DNA of 64,000 nt from Alphaproteobacteria bacterium. Lineage in GTDB: Bacteria > Pseudomonadota > Alphaproteobacteria > Micropepsales > Micropepsaceae. Where the stretch lies: the NCBI GenBank assembly GCA_016124635.1, contig WGNJ01000019.1, positions 215,568 to 279,567 on the forward strand. Reading direction: 5' to 3'. The notes beneath the pieces were generated by a model. That model searched no databases and was not told the DNA's origin. It worked only from the letters and a program-made list of their open reading frames with translations. A program made the position numbers and the translations under genes. Of this stretch, positions 54,665 to 63,040 are shown one piece after another. Positions within the stretch are counted from its first letter, which is position 1. Each line of letters begins with the position of its first letter.

Positions 54665-54996
54665 ACGCCTCACTCCTTCTTATCAATTTGGCCGATGTTC
54701 AATTCCAAAATTGAACTGCGTTCGAACGTTCAACCGGAGCGCGCAGCGATTTGAAGAGAGCGCCGCAACTTGTTGATGCAGCTGACGTGTTCGACTCACG
54801 CTCTGCTTGGTCCTTCGCTTGGTCCCTTTTTTAAACTTTGAGAGTTAACCTCCGTCTTTGTTGCTGCGTCACAACAGACTTGAATCAAAGTGCAGTCGTT
54901 TCCGAATCGCGTGCCGGATTGTCGTGCGGCGGCCGTTAGCTCGGTGCTATCACGTTGTCAACCTGAGCACGCAGGGAAAAGAGTTGGGGTTCTCTC
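54665..54996. other. Gene-free gap of 332 bases with palindromes
   Basis: No gene is supported. AT-rich right half, compatible with a promoter for the gene at 54997. TTCAATT/AATTGAA (54698-54715) and the 10-bp palindrome CGTTCGAACG (54719-54728) lie side by side, and GAAC-N7-GAAC at 54713-54727 matches the alphaproteobacterial LexA spacing. Confidence 0.5.
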
Positions 54997-56415
54997 ATGG
55001 ATAGGATCGAGCGGCGTCTCGACGCCGAGCGCATTGCGTCCTCTTTACGCGCCATCGCAGCGCCCATCTTCGCCGCCGCTTGGTCAAGCGGCAGCGACGA
55101 TGCGGCGCTTTTGGTGCATGTCGCGGCAGCGCCGCGCCGGGCGCAGTTGCGGCTGCAAATTCGCGATGCGCTAAGCGCAATCGGGATCGAACGCATCCGC
55201 GTTCGCTTCCACAACGCCGCGCAATTGCACGCGCCACGCAGTCTCGAGCGGCTGGTCGCGCGGTTCGGCGGCGAGGATGTCGTCTACGATCCGACGGAGG
55301 CCGTCGGACGCGCCAAGGCGTTGGTCAATGCCAGTCGCGCCGTGCGCGGCTCGGTCAGCAACAAACTCTTCGGTCTCTACTACGCACCACGTCTGCGTAC
55401 CTTCTACGTCGCGCTGAAGGCGGCAAACCTGGTCAGCCGCGAGAAGATCAAGATCGCCGAGCTTGCGTCGATCGAATGTGCCGTCGTGGAGGCGATGAAA
55501 GCGGCCTTTGCGCCGAAGCTCGAAGATTGCCCCGCGGTACGCGTCGGTTTCGGTCTGCCGCAGGCCAACCTCGTCGCCGTCGATCGCCGCTCCGTCATTC
55601 GCTGGACGACCCATCTGGCGGCCGCAGCAAAGCGCTACTGGAAGCCGATCACCGTCGCCGCTCTCTTCGGCCTCGGTATGACGGGAACCGCGGCCGCAGA
55701 CGGCGATGGAAGCGAGCGCGCGCCAGCCGTCTCGCAGACCAACCTCAAGATTTCCGGCTCGGGCGGTCAGACGAACGACGAGTCTTCGTGGTCGGTCAAT
55801 GCCGGCCTTACGGTGCCGGTCGGAAAGTTTACGGGTGTCCAGCTCGAGGCAGGCGGCCTCGGCGTCGACGACGATTCGATCTTCGCGGCAGGCGCACACA
55901 TCTTCACGCGCGATCCGGACAAATATCTCCTCGGTCTGTTCGCGTCCTATGCCAAGGAAGACCAATTCGATCTCGAGGCCGAACAGGTCGGCGCCGAGGC
56001 CGAACTCTACATGGCGCAAGTCTCGCTCTTGGCGAAAGCCGGTTATCAGTTCAGCGACAAGATCGGCGACAGCGCGTTCGGCGGTATCGATCTGCGCTGG
56101 TATGCGACCGACAATTTCGCCATCACCGCCGGCGGCAGCTTCCAGCAGGACCAGAACCAAGGCCATCTGTCGGCTGAGTTCCTGCCGGGTCTTTCCGCCC
56201 TGCCCGGTCTTGCGTTCAACGTTCAAGGCGTCATCGGCGACGACGATTATCACAGCGTGATGGGCGGCATTACCTACTACTTCGGTTCGAACGCCAGCCT
56301 GAAGGATCGGCATCGCAGGCAAGATCCCGAGTCGTCGCTGCTCAACCTCTTCCACTCCGTCGAGCAAGAGCGCGAACGGATGGCTGCGATCTACGGCACG
56401 ACACCGCCGCAATAG
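54997..56415 (+). CDS. Composite protein: N-terminal alpha/beta domain, internal signal sequence, beta-barrel
   Basis: Not recognised as a whole; 472 residues. Residues 1-195 form a soluble alpha/beta part with two BON- or KH-like beta-alpha-beta units (ALLVHVA...LQIRDALSAIGIERIRVRF and RTFYVAL...ECAVVEAMKAAF...AVRVGFG). Residues 198-234 look like a signal peptide placed internally: RRSVIRW... basic region, KPITVAALFGLGMTG hydrophobic core, TAAA-D cleavage-like site. Residues 245-435 alternate in the manner of an outer-membrane beta-barrel (SSWSVNAGLTVPVGKFTGVQLE, GAHIFTRDPDKYLLGLFASY, ending GGITYYFG), and the tail SLKDRHRRQDPESSLLNLF is common in alphaproteobacterial barrel proteins. No start codon near residue 195 would separate the parts. 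A terminator follows. Confidence 0.6.
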   Translation: MDRIERRLDAERIASSLRAIAAPIFAAAWSSGSDDAALLVHVAAAPRRAQLRLQIRDALSAIGIERIRVRFHNAAQLHAPRSLERLVARFGGEDVVYDPTEAVGRAKALVNASRAVRGSVSNKLFGLYYAPRLRTFYVALKAANLVSREKIKIAELASIECAVVEAMKAAFAPKLEDCPAVRVGFGLPQANLVAVDRRSVIRWTTHLAAAAKRYWKPITVAALFGLGMTGTAAADGDGSERAPAVSQTNLKISGSGGQTNDESSWSVNAGLTVPVGKFTGVQLEAGGLGVDDDSIFAAGAHIFTRDPDKYLLGLFASYAKEDQFDLEAEQVGAEAELYMAQVSLLAKAGYQFSDKIGDSAFGGIDLRWYATDNFAITAGGSFQQDQNQGHLSAEFLPGLSALPGLAFNVQGVIGDDDYHSVMGGITYYFGSNASLKDRHRRQDPESSLLNLFHSVEQERERMAAIYGTTPPQ

Positions 56416-56442
56416 ATCGACAAACTCTTGTCGACTCGGGAG

Positions 56443-56478
56443 GGCGCGGACTAGGTTTCCGCGCCTTCTTTGTTTCTT
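56443..56478 (+). terminator. Rho-independent terminator
   Basis: An 8-bp stem GGCGCGGA/TCCGCGCC (56443-56450 with 56458-56465) is followed by TTCTTTGTTTCTT, 28 bases after the stop of the gene at 54997. Confidence 0.8.
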
Positions 56479-56487
56479 GGCCGGCGC

Positions 56488-57648
56488 ATGACGAAAACAG
56501 CCCTTTTGGTTTGGGAGATCGGCGAAGGTCTCGGCCATGTGCCGACGCTGAAGGCGATCGGTGCCGGCCTACAGGCTCGCGGCTGGCGCACCGTATTTGC
56601 GCTGCGCGAGATCGAAGCGACGCGCGCGAGCCTTGCATCCCTCGACGTCCGGATCCTGCAAGCGCCGCATTTCCCGAACGCCGTCGCGGTCAAGAATCCG
56701 TCTTTCACGTATGCCGACATCTTGGCGGCGAACGGATTTGGCACGTTCACAGATCTGCGGAAACTGATCGGCGCGTGGGATCTCATATTCAGCGAAGTGA
56801 AGCCCGACCTGCTGATTGCCGAACATTCGCCGAGCGCCCTCGCGGCCGCCTTCGGGCGTGTTCCGGCTGCTGTCGTCGGCAACGGCTTTCTGATGCCGCC
56901 GGTCCATGATCGGGAATTCCCGAGTTATGGCCGCCCCGAGCACGGCGCCATTTCGCAGGCGGCGATGCTGGGTGTCTTGAAGGAAGCCCTGGCGGGCCGC
57001 GGGCGCGAGCCCGACTCCATCACCGCACCGTTCCGCGGCGTGTTTCGCGGCGTCTATAGCTTCCCCAACCTCGATCCCTATCGCGCCATCCGCTCGGAAC
57101 CAGCGATGGGGCCGATCGAAACAATGCCGCCACTCACGGCTCTACCGCAAAGGCGCAATCTCTTCGTCTACTCGGCCGGCGACTATGCGCTGATCGACGA
57201 GCTGAGCGCGGTGATGATGGAGCTGGGGCCCAAAGCGTCGGCCTATTTTCGCGGGACGCTCGGCGTGCGCGCGGCGGTGCTCAAGAGCCGCGGCGTCACC
57301 GTCTTCAGCGCGGCGCCGGCGCTCGCCGACATTCTTCCGACGGCAAGCGCCGTGTTTTCGCACGCGGGAAGCGGCTTCGCCTCAGCTGCATTGGCGGCAG
57401 GCAGGCCGCAAATCCTCAACCCACGACACGGCGAAGCGCATATGACCGCCAAGCTGCTCGAAGACATGGGCGTCGCCATTTCGATCGAGACACTCGAACG
57501 CGGGCGTTTGCGCGAGGCGGTCGAGCGCATGCATACGGACAAACAGTTCGCCGCGAAAGCGCAGCAGGCCGGCGAGGCGGCACAAGCGTTTCTCGCCCGA
57601 GCGAACGCGCTCGAGCGCACAATCGACGCGCTTATGAGCGGCGTTTAG
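56488..57648 (+). CDS. Glycosyltransferase (GT1/MurG-like)
   Basis: GT-B fold protein of 386 residues similar to nucleotide-sugar transferases of the GT1 type. N-domain: ALLVWEIGEGLGHVPTLKAIGAGLQARGWRTVFALRE with the glycine-rich G-E-G-L-G-H loop. C-domain: LFVYSAGDYALIDELSAVM, DILPTASAVFSHAGSGFASAALAAGRPQILNPRHGEAHMTAKLLEDMGVAI, the family's donor-binding H-x-G-x-G and late Q/E positions. The acceptor is unknown; glycolipid or secondary-metabolite transfer is possible. The ATG at 56488 lies just after a terminator, so it must have its own promoter. It converges on the TonB receptor gene. Confidence 0.78.
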   Translation: MTKTALLVWEIGEGLGHVPTLKAIGAGLQARGWRTVFALREIEATRASLASLDVRILQAPHFPNAVAVKNPSFTYADILAANGFGTFTDLRKLIGAWDLIFSEVKPDLLIAEHSPSALAAAFGRVPAAVVGNGFLMPPVHDREFPSYGRPEHGAISQAAMLGVLKEALAGRGREPDSITAPFRGVFRGVYSFPNLDPYRAIRSEPAMGPIETMPPLTALPQRRNLFVYSAGDYALIDELSAVMMELGPKASAYFRGTLGVRAAVLKSRGVTVFSAAPALADILPTASAVFSHAGSGFASAALAAGRPQILNPRHGEAHMTAKLLEDMGVAISIETLERGRLREAVERMHTDKQFAAKAQQAGEAAQAFLARANALERTIDALMSGV

Positions 57649-57712
57649 TCAGCGCAAACGCAGGAGCCCCAGCCCCTATTTCTGCGGCCCGCCAGCGGGG
57701 AATGCGACGATC

Positions 57713-59872
57713 CTATCGAAATTGCACGGTGTAGCTGACTAGGGTTTTGAAGTTTCGGCCGGGTTCGCTCACGCCCTCGAACGTGCGCTCGTAGTCTGTG
57801 TCGCCCACGTTTTCGACGCCGACATCGACGCGAAGGCCGCGGAGCGCGCCGTTGAGAATATCGTCGTCCGGCAACCAGCTCGCGAAGACGTCGAATGTCG
57901 TGTAGCCGTCGCGGACTTCGGTCGAAGGATCGCTTGTGACCGGATTGTAGTTCTTGGCGTAGTCGCTTCCGATTTCCATTCGCGCACCGATGCGGCCGTC
58001 GACTTCGGGCAGCTTCAGCGTCACGCTCGTCGTGAAGCGATCCGCCGGCAGACCGGTGACGTCAAAATTGGTGCCGCGCTCCTTGCCGTCGACAGTGCCG
58101 TAGCCAACGGTCACGAGCCAACGATCAGAGTCATAGCGCGCCTCGATCTCCGTGCCGGAGAGTTCGGCGTCGACATTGTTCGCGGTTGCCGTGCCGAAAT
58201 TGCAGGGCAAATACGGCGGGAAGAAACACTGCGAAGACGGCGCGGCAGTGACGGCGAGGTTGATGAAATCATCAACGTTCTGCTGCCAATAGGAGCCCTT
58301 GACGCGCACCCGATCGTCAGCGGTTACGACATTGTCAAAGCTGAAACCGGCGCCGGCTTCCCAATATTTGGATGTTTCAGGTTCCAGACTGGGATTGGGC
58401 ACAAAGGAATTGACAACATCCGGCAAGCCACCCGGACAGCTGGGCAAGTTGAACAGGTAGCAGGGATGCGGCAACGAAAAGTGCGTGCCCGTTAGATAGA
58501 GCTCGTTGATGCCCGGCGCACGAAATGCTTTTCCCATGTTGCCGAACACGAAGAACCAGTCGGCGGGCTGATAGGTCGCCGCGATCTTCGGCGAGACCGC
58601 CGTTTCTTCCTTGTCGGGATAACCGGTCGAAGACGCTTCAAACGAATCGTAGCGAATGCCTGGGATGATCATGAGCTTGCCGGGCGCGCCCAGCGGCCGT
58701 TCCACCGTCGCTTCGATCTGACCGAAAATACCCCAGAACGCGTCTTCGCCGTTGGGTACGCCTGAGCGTACGCCGCCTGACGAAGCGCTGTCGTGGCCGA
58801 CCTGCTCGTCCTGATACCATTCGCCGCCGATCGTCAGCAGCGCTTTGAGGCTGCCGAATTGAAACGGTGTCCTGTTGTCGATCGAGAAGCCCGTGGTTTC
58901 GATGTCGCGCAGAAGCGCCTCACCGCTTGCCGTATCGACCTCATTGACCGATCCGTCGACGTGATACGGAACGAAATTCAGATTGACGAAAGACGCAGAT
59001 GCCGGCTTCCAGCTAAAGTGGCCGGAGAATTGATCCATGCTGATCGTCTTGTCGAACGGCGTGCCGGTCGAGACGCCCTGACCATTGTCCGGCTCGACGG
59101 CATCGTTGCGAAAACCTTGGTAGGAGAGTTGAGCGGCGAACTCTTCGCCGGCGCTGTATCCGACCTTGGCGAAGCCGGTGACGACATCGTCGTCGGCTTG
59201 CAGATCGAAGCCGGACCCTAGCTTTATGTCGCCCGACGTGCGCCGAGCGACATTGGCGATGACGTCGAAATCCCCCTGGTGCGTGAAACCCGTCAGTCCA
59301 CGGAGGAATTCGTTGTTCACGTCCTGATAGCCCAACGTCGCGCGCAGGCCAACGTCGGCGCCCGGATCGAGCAGGTCCGACGCGTTCGCGGTTCTGAAAG
59401 CCATGACGCCGCCGAGCGCGCCCGAGCCATAAAGCGCCGAGGCCGGGCCTTTCACCACTTCAACGCCAACGAGTAGATCGGGATCGAGGAAGAAGCGGCC
59501 GTCGTGACCCGATGTCCAGCTCTGGCGCACGCCGTCGATCAACACGAGGACGTCTTGGCCGCCAAGCCCACGAATAGAAGGCGACTCACCGGTGCGCCGT
59601 GGGCCGCCGCCGAAATCGACGTTCGGCATGTCTTTGACGAGATCGGAAACGGTCGAGGGAATAGCGGCTTCGATTTGATCCTGATTCAGGACATCGACTT
59701 GGCCCGGATAGGTCTGCGCCGAGCGCGGATTTCGCGTTCCAACGACGGTCACCTTTTCAATCGCCGCCGGCGCGTCGGCTGAGTTCGGTTGTTGTGCCTC
59801 TTCATCGGCGCGCGCGATCGAAACGCTGGCGATTGTCAGCGCGGCACCTATCAACAGACGACTGAACGGCAT
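57713..59872 (-). CDS. TonB-dependent heme/hemoglobin receptor
   Basis: Outer-membrane receptor of 719 residues for heme or hemoproteins. A signal peptide is present (MPFSRLLIGAALTIASVSIARA). The plug domain (about 40-155) begins with VTVVGTRNPRSAQ and includes SIRGLGGQDVLVLIDGVRQ and VVKGPASALYGSGALGGVM; the 22-strand barrel ends in aromatic F-R (LVSYTVQFR). The heme-receptor boxes FRAP (GKAFRAPGINELY) and NPxL (VPNPSLEPE) are both present. The TonB box is probably EKVTVVG-adjacent. A GGGGGA ribosome site precedes the ATG. It is divergent from hmuSTUV with a Fur-like box between them; tonB/exbBD are not in the window. Confidence 0.93.
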   Translation of the reverse strand: MPFSRLLIGAALTIASVSIARADEEAQQPNSADAPAAIEKVTVVGTRNPRSAQTYPGQVDVLNQDQIEAAIPSTVSDLVKDMPNVDFGGGPRRTGESPSIRGLGGQDVLVLIDGVRQSWTSGHDGRFFLDPDLLVGVEVVKGPASALYGSGALGGVMAFRTANASDLLDPGADVGLRATLGYQDVNNEFLRGLTGFTHQGDFDVIANVARRTSGDIKLGSGFDLQADDDVVTGFAKVGYSAGEEFAAQLSYQGFRNDAVEPDNGQGVSTGTPFDKTISMDQFSGHFSWKPASASFVNLNFVPYHVDGSVNEVDTASGEALLRDIETTGFSIDNRTPFQFGSLKALLTIGGEWYQDEQVGHDSASSGGVRSGVPNGEDAFWGIFGQIEATVERPLGAPGKLMIIPGIRYDSFEASSTGYPDKEETAVSPKIAATYQPADWFFVFGNMGKAFRAPGINELYLTGTHFSLPHPCYLFNLPSCPGGLPDVVNSFVPNPSLEPETSKYWEAGAGFSFDNVVTADDRVRVKGSYWQQNVDDFINLAVTAAPSSQCFFPPYLPCNFGTATANNVDAELSGTEIEARYDSDRWLVTVGYGTVDGKERGTNFDVTGLPADRFTTSVTLKLPEVDGRIGARMEIGSDYAKNYNPVTSDPSTEVRDGYTTFDVFASWLPDDDILNGALRGLRVDVGVENVGDTDYERTFEGVSEPGRNFKTLVSYTVQFR

Positions 59873-59954
59873 GGTGATCCCCCAAAAAACCCCTTGCACG
59901 GCCGCACCCAGAACGGCTCTTGCGACTTAGTCGCATCTGTATTGCTATTGAGTC

Positions 59955-59969
59955 TGAGAATCATTTGCA
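59955..59969. promoter_or_regulatory. Candidate Fur-type iron box between heme receptor and hmuS
   Basis: TGAGAAT-C-ATTTGCA is a 7-1-7 inverted repeat matching 11 of 14 arm positions of the classical TGATAAT-N-ATTATCA Fur box. It lies about 83 bases before the receptor ATG and 31 bases before the hmuS ATG, so it could repress both. Confidence 0.5.
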
Positions 59970-60000
59970 ATAAGGATTTTGGGTCAAAGGGAGGCCCGAG

Positions 60001-61095
60001 ATGACGGCAGTGGCTATGGCGCGAGAAAGCGCGAAGACGGCAGCGGCTCTACGCCAGGCTTGGATCGATCTGAAACGTGAGAAAGCGCAGCTGCGCGCGC
60101 GCGATGCGGCGGAAGCGCTCGGGGTCAGCGAAGCCGCGCTGATCGCGAGCCTGTGCGGCGCGTCAGGCGGGGCGCGCGCGTTGCGGCTCAGAGAGGCCGG
60201 CGCCGACATCGTCAGGGACGTGCCGCCGCTCGGGCCAGTGATGGCGCTGACGCGCAATGAAAATTGCGTCCACGAAAAAATCGGACCCTATCTCGACGTC
60301 TCGATCAACCCGGGCAACGGCCTGGTGCTCGGCGAATTGATCGATCTGCGAATCTTTCCAGCGCATTGGCGTCACGCCTTCGCGGTGATGGAGGAAACGA
60401 AAGAGGGATTGCGGCGCTCCATCCAGGTGTTCGATGCGAGCGGTACTGCGGTTCACAAGATATTCCAGAAGCCGCAAACGAATCTCGACGCGTTCGACAA
60501 GCTGATCGACGCTTGGACCGGCGACGACCAGTCGCCGGAATTCCACGCATTGCCGCCGATCTATAAGCGCAAAGACCGCCGCGACAGCGAAATCGACCTA
60601 AGCGGCCTGCGCTCACATTGGGCGGCGCTTCAGGATACGCATGATTTCTTCGGTATGCTGCGCGATTTCGACGTCGGCCGCCTGCAGGCCCTGCGCCTGG
60701 CGGGACCCGATTTTGCGCAACGTGTTCAGTTGTCGTCGTTGGCGCAGTCGCTCGAGCTCGCGCAAGCGGACAGTACGCCGATCATGGTGTTCGTCGGCAA
60801 TCCGGGCTGCATTCAAATCCATTCCGGGCCGGTGCTCAATCTCAAGCGCATGGGCCCGTGGTTCAACGTTCTCGATCCCGATTTCAATCTTCATCTGCGC
60901 GAAGACAAGATCACCAGCGCCTGGATCGTCTACAAGCCGACGCGCGACGGCACCGTCACATCGCTCGAACTCTACGACAACAGCGACTTCTGTTTTGCGC
61001 AGCTCTTCGGCGCGCGTAAGCCGGGCAAGCCCGAACTCCAAGGCTGGCGCAACATCGCCGCCGCGTTGCCGCGTGCCGATGGAGGCGTCGCTTGA
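60001..61095 (+). CDS. hmuS: Hemin-degrading factor HmuS
   Basis: Cytosolic heme-binding/degrading protein of 364 residues, made of two HemS/ChuS-type halves (about 25-175 and 210-355). N-half: LRARDAAEALGVSEAALIASLCG, then VMALTRNENCVHEKIGPYLDVSINPGNGLVLGELIDLRIF. C-half: QLSSLAQSLELAQADSTPIMVFVGNPGCIQIHSGPVLNLKRMGPWFNVLDPDFNLHL. It releases iron from imported heme. It has a GGGAGG ribosome site. Its stop overlaps the TTG start of hmuT, starting the coupled series hmuSTUV. Confidence 0.95.
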   Translation: MTAVAMARESAKTAAALRQAWIDLKREKAQLRARDAAEALGVSEAALIASLCGASGGARALRLREAGADIVRDVPPLGPVMALTRNENCVHEKIGPYLDVSINPGNGLVLGELIDLRIFPAHWRHAFAVMEETKEGLRRSIQVFDASGTAVHKIFQKPQTNLDAFDKLIDAWTGDDQSPEFHALPPIYKRKDRRDSEIDLSGLRSHWAALQDTHDFFGMLRDFDVGRLQALRLAGPDFAQRVQLSSLAQSLELAQADSTPIMVFVGNPGCIQIHSGPVLNLKRMGPWFNVLDPDFNLHLREDKITSAWIVYKPTRDGTVTSLELYDNSDFCFAQLFGARKPGKPELQGWRNIAAALPRADGGVA

Positions 61096-61961
61096 TCCGA
61101 TTCCTCGTCACCATCGTCACAGCATTCCTGTTGCTGCTCGGCCCGGCGCAGGCCGCACCGCACGAGCGCGTCGTATCGGTCGGCGGCGACGTCACCGAAA
61201 TCATCTATGCGCTCGGGCAGCAGGGCCATCTGGTCGGCGTCGACGACACGTCGCTCTACCCAGAGGCCGTCCACGCGCTGCCGCATGTCGGCTATCTGCG
61301 AAATCTCGCGGCTGAAGGCATCATTTCGCTCAAACCCGACCTCATTCTCGCAGCAAAAGCCGCGGGACCTGCCGCCGTGCTGACACAATTGTCGGACGCA
61401 CGAATTCCGCTTGTCCACGTTCCAGGAGAAGATTCGTTCGAAGGCGTGTTGGCGAAGATCGACGTCGTCGCCAAGACGTTCGGTATCGAGGAGACCGGCA
61501 GACGACTGAAATCGGATTTGTCCGCGCAAATGGCAAAGGTCGATGTCGCGCTGGCCGGCGTGACGGCTAAACCCAAGGCATTGTTCCTGCTGGCGCAAGG
61601 GCCGAGCGGCGCCCTCGCCGCCGGCCGCGACACGGCTGCCGACGCGATGATCCGCCTCGCGCACGGCACGAACGTCGCCGCGAGCTTCGACGGCTACAAG
61701 CCACTGACGGCGGAGTCCGCCGTCGCTCTCGCACCGGAGGTCATCGTCGTCGCAGAACATGCCGTGGCAATGCTCGGCGGATTGGAGGCGCTCAAGTCGC
61801 GCCCAGAAATCGCGATCACGCCCGCCGCGAAGACCAATCGGATCGTGGTGATGGACGCGCAGATGTTGCTGGGCTTCGGTCCGCGCTTGCCGGAAGCCGT
61901 GACGAAGCTGGCGACGGTATTGCACCCGGGCGTCAAGCTCGAAACAGCGTCGGCTGAATGA
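61092..61961 (+). CDS. hmuT: Heme ABC transporter substrate-binding protein HmuT
   Basis: Periplasmic heme-binding protein of 289 residues, class III (helical-backbone) fold. A signal peptide is seen (MIRFLVTIVTAFLLLLGPAQAA). Core landmarks are RVVSVGGDVTEIIYALGQQGHLVGVDDTSLYPEA, PHVGYLRNLAAEGIISLKPDLILA and the C-lobe VIVVAEHAVAMLGG, VVMDAQMLLGFGPRLPEAV. The start is a TTG in a TTGA overlap with hmuS, a rare start codon that may tune its level relative to hmuS. It hands heme to HmuUV. Confidence 0.93.
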   Translation: MIRFLVTIVTAFLLLLGPAQAAPHERVVSVGGDVTEIIYALGQQGHLVGVDDTSLYPEAVHALPHVGYLRNLAAEGIISLKPDLILAAKAAGPAAVLTQLSDARIPLVHVPGEDSFEGVLAKIDVVAKTFGIEETGRRLKSDLSAQMAKVDVALAGVTAKPKALFLLAQGPSGALAAGRDTAADAMIRLAHGTNVAASFDGYKPLTAESAVALAPEVIVVAEHAVAMLGGLEALKSRPEIAITPAAKTNRIVVMDAQMLLGFGPRLPEAVTKLATVLHPGVKLETASAE

Positions 61962-63040
61962 CGGCCATCGACGCAGCGTTAAGTTTCAATCCGGCGCGCG
62001 ATCCGATGCGCCTTCGACGCATGGTCACCCTTGGCGTTCTCGCCATCGCCCTGATCCTGGCGTTGATCCTGGCGCTCGGGATCGGCGCAGTCGCGATCGC
62101 GCCCTCGCAGGTCGTCGCGATCTTGGTTCAACATCTCGGCATCACGACGGGTGTTACGTTCGACTCGTATCAGGAAGCGGCGCTGACCAGCGTGCGCCTG
62201 CCACGGCTCCTTTTGGCACTCGCAAGCGGCGCGACGCTCGGGATCGCCGGCGCAAGCTTGCAGGCACTTTTTCGTAATCCTTTGGCCGAGCCGCTGCTGA
62301 TCGGCGTTTCCGGCGGCGCCGCGTGCGGCGCCGTCGCATGGATCGTTTTCGGCGGTCTAGGTCTGGGGCTAGGTGCGTGGGGCCTGCCGTTTGCGGCGTT
62401 CGGCGCAAGCCTGATTGCAACGGCAGGCGTCATGCTCGGCGCGCGTGGCGAAGGGCGGCTCGACATTTCGACCTTGCTCTTGAGCGGACTCGCGATGAAT
62501 GCGCTGACGAGCGCGATCCTCGGCTACATCATTTATCTGGCGACGGAATCGCAAGTGCGCGCGCTTACCTTCTGGATGCTCGGCAGCCTCGGCGGCGCAA
62601 CGTGGGATGCGATCGCGCCGGCGGCACTGCTGATGGCGCTCGGCGTTGGCGCGCTCGTTCTGCTGACGCGGCCCTTCAACGCGCTGGCTCTCGGCGAGGC
62701 GGAAGCCGGACACCTCGGCGTTCCGGTCGAGCGCGTGAAGCTCGTGACCGTCGTGGCCGTTGCGCTCGGCGTCGGCGCGTCGACGGCGCTTACCGGCGTC
62801 GTCGGGTTTGTCGGCCTCGTGTCACCACACATCGTGCGTCTGATCGGCGGCAGCGACCACCGCTTCGTCATTCCCGGATCGGCCCTCCTCGGCGCATTGA
62901 TCGTGACGTTGGCGGACGTCGTTGCGCGCACGCTGGTGGCTCCGGCAGAGCTGCCGATCGGGGTGGTGACCAGCGCGATCGGCGCGCCATTCTTCTTCTG
63001 GCTCTTGCGCTATCGCACGCATCAGGCGGTGCGGCGATGA
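61958..63040 (+). CDS. hmuU: Heme ABC transporter permease HmuU
   Basis: FecCD/BtuC-type permease of 360 residues with about ten transmembrane segments. Signature regions: RLPRLLLALASGATLGIAGASLQALFRNPLAEPLLIGVSGGAACGA, LGSLGGATW near the middle, and the coupling-helix region SLGVPVERVKLV-like (here AGHLGVPVERVKLV), then GFVGLVSPHIVRLIGGSDHRFVIPGSALLGA and the terminal TSAIGAPFFFWLL. It forms the inner-membrane channel with HmuV. The ATG overlaps the hmuT stop (ATGA), and its own stop overlaps hmuV. Confidence 0.95.
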   Translation: MTAIDAALSFNPARDPMRLRRMVTLGVLAIALILALILALGIGAVAIAPSQVVAILVQHLGITTGVTFDSYQEAALTSVRLPRLLLALASGATLGIAGASLQALFRNPLAEPLLIGVSGGAACGAVAWIVFGGLGLGLGAWGLPFAAFGASLIATAGVMLGARGEGRLDISTLLLSGLAMNALTSAILGYIIYLATESQVRALTFWMLGSLGGATWDAIAPAALLMALGVGALVLLTRPFNALALGEAEAGHLGVPVERVKLVTVVAVALGVGASTALTGVVGFVGLVSPHIVRLIGGSDHRFVIPGSALLGALIVTLADVVARTLVAPAELPIGVVTSAIGAPFFFWLLRYRTHQAVRR

